From: JBEBSD01 sp040394475
GTDB taxonomy: Bacteria > Bacteroidota > Bacteroidia > Cytophagales > Spirosomataceae
NCBI GenBank assembly: GCA_040394475.1
Contig: JBEBSD010000004.1
Coordinates: forward strand, 62,001 to 126,000
Direction: 5' to 3'
DNA length: 64,000 bases
The notes under the pieces were generated by a model. That model worked only from the letters and a program-made list of their open reading frames with translations. It was not told the DNA's origin and did not search any database. A program made the position numbers and the translations under genes. Numbering within the stretch: position 1 is the stretch's first letter; each line of letters starts with the position of its first letter. Positions 60,526 to 64,000 of this stretch are shown in pieces.

Positions 60526-61623
60526 ATGGAATACTTCCAAACCAGAAAGGATATCTTTCCCGTGTTTCAGAGCATCCGGAAATTTTTACTGATGAATCTC
60601 CTGATCGCCCTGGTCATTGTGTTGGTGTTTACACCGTTCCGGTATTATACCACGATGGAGGAGTTTCAAAAAACCGGCCCTGCCCTGCTAATCAATTTCA
60701 TGATGTCGGCCGTTCTGAGCTACGGGGGATTTGTCGTGGAATGTTACTACGACAAACGCATTTCCTGGATAGACCGCCCTGTAAAAAGACTGCTCCTCCA
60801 AAGCGTGAGCTACCTTATTTATGCTTTCGCGGCCAGTTACCTTGTTATCGTAGGGTACATGTGGGCGGTTCTCGGCCTGTTCACCTTTGAAAACATTCCC
60901 TGGATGAAACTGTTACCGGAGGCAAAATCTCCGATGTTTATTGCATTCGGGATTTGCGCCGCTTTTATCAGCTATTCGTTCCTGAGCCGGTGGCGGGAGG
61001 CCGCAGTAGAAACCGAACGGCTCAAGACCGCGCGCTATGCAAGCCAGTACCAGTCGCTGAAAAATCAGTTGAACCCGCATTTCCTGTTTAATTCCCTGAA
61101 TGCCCTGAGTAACCTGGTTTATGAAAATGCTGACGCTTCCGCTGCATTTATCCGTAAACTGTCCCGGATATACCGGTATGTACTGGAAGTGCAGGAAGAT
61201 GAAATCGTTGCACTGACTGCCGAAGTGACCTTCGCCGAAAACTACCTGGCGCTGCAAAAGATACGTTTCGAAGATAGCCTGGAATACACCATCCGGATCA
61301 CCGAAACCAATGGTTCCGGCTACTTGCCCCCCCTGTCCCTGCAGCTATTGCTGGAGAACGCGATGAAACATAACGAAGCTTCCCGTGCCCATCCGTTGAA
61401 AATCAGCATCTTCCGGGAAAACGACCTGCTGACAGTACAAAACAATTACCGGCCCAGGAACATCCCAAACGAAGAATCAACCGGGATCGGGCTGGACAAT
61501 ATTTGCAAACGATACGAAATACTGGGAAACCGTCCGGTGGAAATCATCCCGGACGGAACACATTTCACTGTAAAACTTCCGATACTTGAAAACCCCGCCC
61601 CGGCTTCTCATCTCCTTGCTTAG
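60526..61623 (+). CDS. Sensor histidine kinase, LytS/YehU type
   Basis: A 365-residue kinase with four predicted membrane spans (LLMNLLIALVIVLVFTPFRY; LLINFMMSAVLSYGGFVVE; SVSYLIYAFAASYLVIVGYM; MFIAFGICAAFISYSFL) and a short coiled linker. The HisKA_7TM-lacking His_kinase domain starts at QLNPHFLFNSLNALSNLVYE, with His185 as the likely phosphorylation site. The ATP-binding N-box reads LLLENAMKHNEA, and G-boxes are seen in STGIGLDNICKRYEILG. No periplasmic sensor domain is present, so the signal probably comes through the membrane part. It lies 44 nt before its LytTR partner. Confidence 0.93.
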   Translation: MEYFQTRKDIFPVFQSIRKFLLMNLLIALVIVLVFTPFRYYTTMEEFQKTGPALLINFMMSAVLSYGGFVVECYYDKRISWIDRPVKRLLLQSVSYLIYAFAASYLVIVGYMWAVLGLFTFENIPWMKLLPEAKSPMFIAFGICAAFISYSFLSRWREAAVETERLKTARYASQYQSLKNQLNPHFLFNSLNALSNLVYENADASAAFIRKLSRIYRYVLEVQEDEIVALTAEVTFAENYLALQKIRFEDSLEYTIRITETNGSGYLPPLSLQLLLENAMKHNEASRAHPLKISIFRENDLLTVQNNYRPRNIPNEESTGIGLDNICKRYEILGNRPVEIIPDGTHFTVKLPILENPAPASHLLA

Positions 61624-61667
61624 GACAAAGGGGGCAATTTTTACGGTCTAACACTTATTACTGACGT

Positions 61668-62420
61668 ATGGAGATACTGATTATTGAAGACGAACAGCCC
61701 GCCGCCCGCCGCCTGGAGCAGATGCTATCCGGACTGCTTCCGTTGGCAACCATTTCTGCGAAACCGGATAGCGTACAGACTGCAGTTGCCTGGCTGCAGA
61801 CCCATCCCGAACCGGACCTCATCTTCCTGGATATACAACTTGCAGACGGGCTTAGCTTTAAGATATTTGAACAGGTGACCATCCGGTCGCCCGTCATATT
61901 TTGTACGGCTTATGACCAGTACGCGATCAAAGCTTTCAAGCTGAACAGCATCGATTACCTGCTGAAACCGGTCGACCCGGAGGAACTCCAGCACGCCCTC
62001 CGTAAGTTCCAGTCTCACAGGAATCCGCCTGTACTTTCCCTGGAACAAATTCAAAGCTTACTGCAGCCGCTTGTCAAAACCTACAAGACACGTTTTCTTG
62101 TGAAGCTGGGAGAACGTATCCAGTTTGTAACCGCCGCCGATATTGCTTTCTTCTATAGTGAAGAAAAGGTAACGTTCCTTCAAACCCGGGCCGGCAGAAG
62201 GTTTATAGTCGACTTTACGCTCGATCAGCTTGAGCAATTACTCGATCCCCGGGTTTTCTTCCGGCTCAACCGGAAATATATCAGTTCACTTGGCGTCATT
62301 AAGGATATTTTCACCTATTCAAACAGCCGGTTAAAAATCCACCTGCACGGCTGTGAAGACAACGATATTTTTATAAGCCGGGAAAAGGTGGCAGCATTCA
62401 AGGCATGGCTGGACCAGTGA
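61668..62420 (+). CDS. LytTR family response regulator
   Basis: A 250-residue regulator. The receiver domain covers residues 1-115: acidic pocket Glu7/Asp8 (IIEDEQ), phosphoacceptor Asp55 in LIFLDIQLADG, Thr in FCTAYDQYAI, and Lys in YLLKPVDPEEL. After a linker the LytTR DNA-binding domain begins near residue 140 (TRFLVKLGERIQFVTAADIA; FYSEEKVTFLQTRAGRRFIV; FFRLNRKYISSLGVIKDIFT). It should be phosphorylated by the kinase encoded 44 nt upstream and may regulate the TonB receptor at 57938. Confidence 0.95.
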   Translation: MEILIIEDEQPAARRLEQMLSGLLPLATISAKPDSVQTAVAWLQTHPEPDLIFLDIQLADGLSFKIFEQVTIRSPVIFCTAYDQYAIKAFKLNSIDYLLKPVDPEELQHALRKFQSHRNPPVLSLEQIQSLLQPLVKTYKTRFLVKLGERIQFVTAADIAFFYSEEKVTFLQTRAGRRFIVDFTLDQLEQLLDPRVFFRLNRKYISSLGVIKDIFTYSNSRLKIHLHGCEDNDIFISREKVAAFKAWLDQ

Positions 62421-62450
62421 CCCGGCGCCGCCTTTTCCTGATGAAGCCGT

Positions 62451-63473
62451 CTACCGCGACCGGATTTCTTTCCGCATGAAAGCCTCATACGAGAGGGCAA
62501 AGCACACGACCGTTGCGGCGATCAGGCCGGTTAACTGCGGCCATACCACCAGCAGGCTTTGCATCAGCGGCAACGGACTGGGGATAGCCCCGTATACCTG
62601 TTCCATCGACAGCGGGCCCAGGCTTCGGACCGATGGCATCAGGATGGTCGTTGTAGCGTCGCTAAACAGCTGGCTCGGCACCAGGCGGCTCAGGTTCTGG
62701 ACGAATTGCTGGTACCCTATTACCTGCTGCGGACTGGCCATTCCGGAAGGCGCCAGCGACTTGGCCACCAGGTTCACCAGCATTCCATAAAATACCGTCA
62801 CGAACAACCAGATGGCAATGCAGCACAAGGCTGATGTTGCCGCCTGCCGGAACCGGACGGAAAAGAGAATCGACAGGTTTAACCAAAAGGCAATGTACAG
62901 GGTGGCCAGCAGCATAAAAAAGAGGATGCGTAAAAACTCTTCCGGTGTCGGCAGGATGCCCAGTTTGAGGATACCCAACCCGGTTACGAGGAGACCCAGC
63001 GCCATCAGCAGGCTGGCAATCACAATCAGGGAACCTGTAAATTTGGCATTTATCAAATAGTCCCGGTGGATGGGCTGTGATAAAATACGGCTCAGCGTCC
63101 CCTTGTTTTGCTCCGAATTAACGCTGTCAAACCCCAGGCTGATGCCAAGTAAAGGTCCCAGGAAACCAATAAACACATGGAACGGCGGCAAGGAACCATC
63201 CGATGCGGTAAACAATTTGAGGAAAATAAAACTCCCTTCCGGGTCATTGGGTTTAAGGGCGTTGGGTATGCCTTCCAATGCGATGTACAGAGAAGCGGCA
63301 CAGGTAAGCCCCATCAACCCGATCAATATCCCAAAACGCCAGCTGCTTACATGGTCCACTACCTCCTTTTCCACGATCACCCAAAAAGGATGTACTGCCT
63401 TTTGTTCCGTCTCATGCATCCCGCCGCGCGGGGTGAAAAACCGTGTAAGGCCTGCTTTATAGTTCGTCATCAT
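62451..63473 (-). CDS. ABC-2 type transporter permease
   Basis: A 340-residue membrane protein with about six spans (FGILIGLMGLTCAASLYIAL; VFIGFLGPLLGISLGFD; LIVIASLLMALGLLVTGLGI; ILFFMLLATLYIAFWL; LCCIAIWLFVTVFYGMLV; LTGLIAATVVCFALSYE). The segment FDSVNSEQNKGTLSRILSQP between helices is the coupling region typical of NosY/ABC-2 permeases. The ATG directly follows the TAA of the ATPase gene (TAA-ATG-ATG at 63476-63468), so the two are translationally coupled and form one exporter. The cargo is unknown. It converges on the LytTR gene (30 nt between stops). Confidence 0.92.
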   Translation of the reverse strand: MMTNYKAGLTRFFTPRGGMHETEQKAVHPFWVIVEKEVVDHVSSWRFGILIGLMGLTCAASLYIALEGIPNALKPNDPEGSFIFLKLFTASDGSLPPFHVFIGFLGPLLGISLGFDSVNSEQNKGTLSRILSQPIHRDYLINAKFTGSLIVIASLLMALGLLVTGLGILKLGILPTPEEFLRILFFMLLATLYIAFWLNLSILFSVRFRQAATSALCCIAIWLFVTVFYGMLVNLVAKSLAPSGMASPQQVIGYQQFVQNLSRLVPSQLFSDATTTILMPSVRSLGPLSMEQVYGAIPSPLPLMQSLLVVWPQLTGLIAATVVCFALSYEAFMRKEIRSR

Positions 63474-64000
63474 TTAACCTGCATTTTTAAAAAAACGATG
63501 ATAAATTTCATCAAGACCATAATCTTTTCGCTTCAGGTAGCATAATCCGGCGCCCGAGTTGACAACCACCTGCGCCACCTCGCTGGCAATATCCCGATCG
63601 GCTTCAATCCGCAGGTTCTCTTCTTCCTGCGTTACCGTAATTACCCCCTCGATGGCCTGAAGTAATTCGGAGAGCGCCCCTCCGGGAGGCCTTCGGTCCA
63701 CGACCACTTCCACTACCACCGGATCATCCGGAAACAGCTTTCCGGACAGGTTGGCGATATCGCCTTCGGCCATCAGCTTCCCCGCAACAAATAGTCCCAC
63801 CCGGTCACACACCTGCTGTACCTGTTGCAAATGATGGGACGAAAGCAGCACGGTCAGTCCTTCCTCACGGCTCAGCTCCACAATCAATTCGAGGAATTTC
63901 CGCAGCCCCTCCGGGTCCAGTCCCAGGGTAGGCTCATCCAGTATGATCACTTCCGGCTGTTTCAGAAGCACATCCGCCAGTCCCAGCCGTTGTCTCATTC
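63474..64000 (-). CDS. ABC transporter ATP-binding protein, C-terminal part (cut by window edge)
   Basis: About 175 codons are visible before the window ends. The frame starts just after the signature region (MRQRLGLADVLLKQPE) and contains Walker B with the catalytic Glu (VIILDEPTLGLDP), the H-loop SSHHLQQVQQVCDRVG, and a C-terminal extension of about 100 residues (VVVEVVVDRRPPGGALSELL). Walker A and the start lie beyond 64000. It is the partner of the ABC-2 permease immediately downstream and belongs to the drug/lipid exporter or NosF-like type. Confidence 0.93.
   Translation of the reverse strand, partial: MRQRLGLADVLLKQPEVIILDEPTLGLDPEGLRKFLELIVELSREEGLTVLLSSHHLQQVQQVCDRVGLFVAGKLMAEGDIANLSGKLFPDDPVVVEVVVDRRPPGGALSELLQAIEGVITVTQEEENLRIEADRDIASEVAQVVVNSGAGLCYLKRKDYGLDEIYHRFFKNAG

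Overview
The window comes from a member of the Bacteroidota, probably a free-living Cytophagales or Chitinophagales relative. The sequence supports this in four ways. It has two SusC/SusD outer-membrane pairs, one of them linked to an ECF sigma factor and a FecR anti-sigma. It has two very large surface proteins with type IX secretion (T9SS) C-terminal sorting domains. It has many TonB-dependent receptors with a carboxypeptidase-regulatory-like N-terminal domain. It also has promoters of the Bacteroidota form TTG-N19-21-TANNTTTG. I saw no rRNA, tRNA, CRISPR array, transposase or replication origin. Most gene assignments are family-level and rest on motifs I could read.

Layout. 1-6406 (minus): SusC, SusD, an AraC regulator and the start of a Gfo/Idh/MocA oxidoreductase, i.e. 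a carbohydrate-type uptake locus. 6821-14739 (plus): a tight operon of TonB receptor, polytopic membrane protein, ExbB/TolQ-like protein, DUF2149 protein and a 1327-residue exported CobN/chelatase-H-like protein, resembling the hmu haem-utilisation loci of Bacteroides and Porphyromonas. 16094-20242 (plus): a T9SS surface protein with four 576-bp repeats and a strong terminator. 20331-28753: SusD, SusC, FecR and ECF sigma on the minus strand, with a plus-strand cupin gene, a VOC gene and apparent gene remnants lying between fecR and sigma. 28971-36114: SNF2 helicase, Tat-type alkaline phosphatase, PAS-LuxR regulator and alpha/beta hydrolase.

36255-43730 (minus) is the most unusual block: three tandem phage-tail-collar (MdpB/COG4675-like) proteins, a GNAT acetyltransferase, a small DUF6916-like protein and a 1645-residue T9SS beta-helix/Ig surface protein. 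All six share one orientation with close spacing, behind one good promoter and a leader of about 220 nt. 44484-49022 (plus): three exported hydrolases (PIG-L deacetylase, S9 peptidase, M28 peptidase). 49496-57508: ArsR/SRPBCC pair, SDR, PepSY membrane protein, a 5'-truncated siderophore receptor, GNAT/NTF2 pair, DUF1080 protein, another SDR and a small membrane protein. 57938-62420 (plus): TonB receptor followed by a LytS-type kinase and a LytTR regulator. 62451-64000 (minus): an ABC-2 type exporter, cut by the window edge.

Non-coding DNA carries several structured elements. Three intergenic arrays are built from a degenerate 7-nt unit NNNTCRG (6596-6644, 33872-33997 and 50320-50438), the middle one with a short inverted arm. 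There is a GC-rich REP-like duplication followed by a 28-nt tandem repeat (49106-49410), a perfect 21-bp inverted repeat upstream of the LuxR gene (34327-34372), and operator-like TTGCAA motifs upstream of the hmu-like operon and of the arsR gene.
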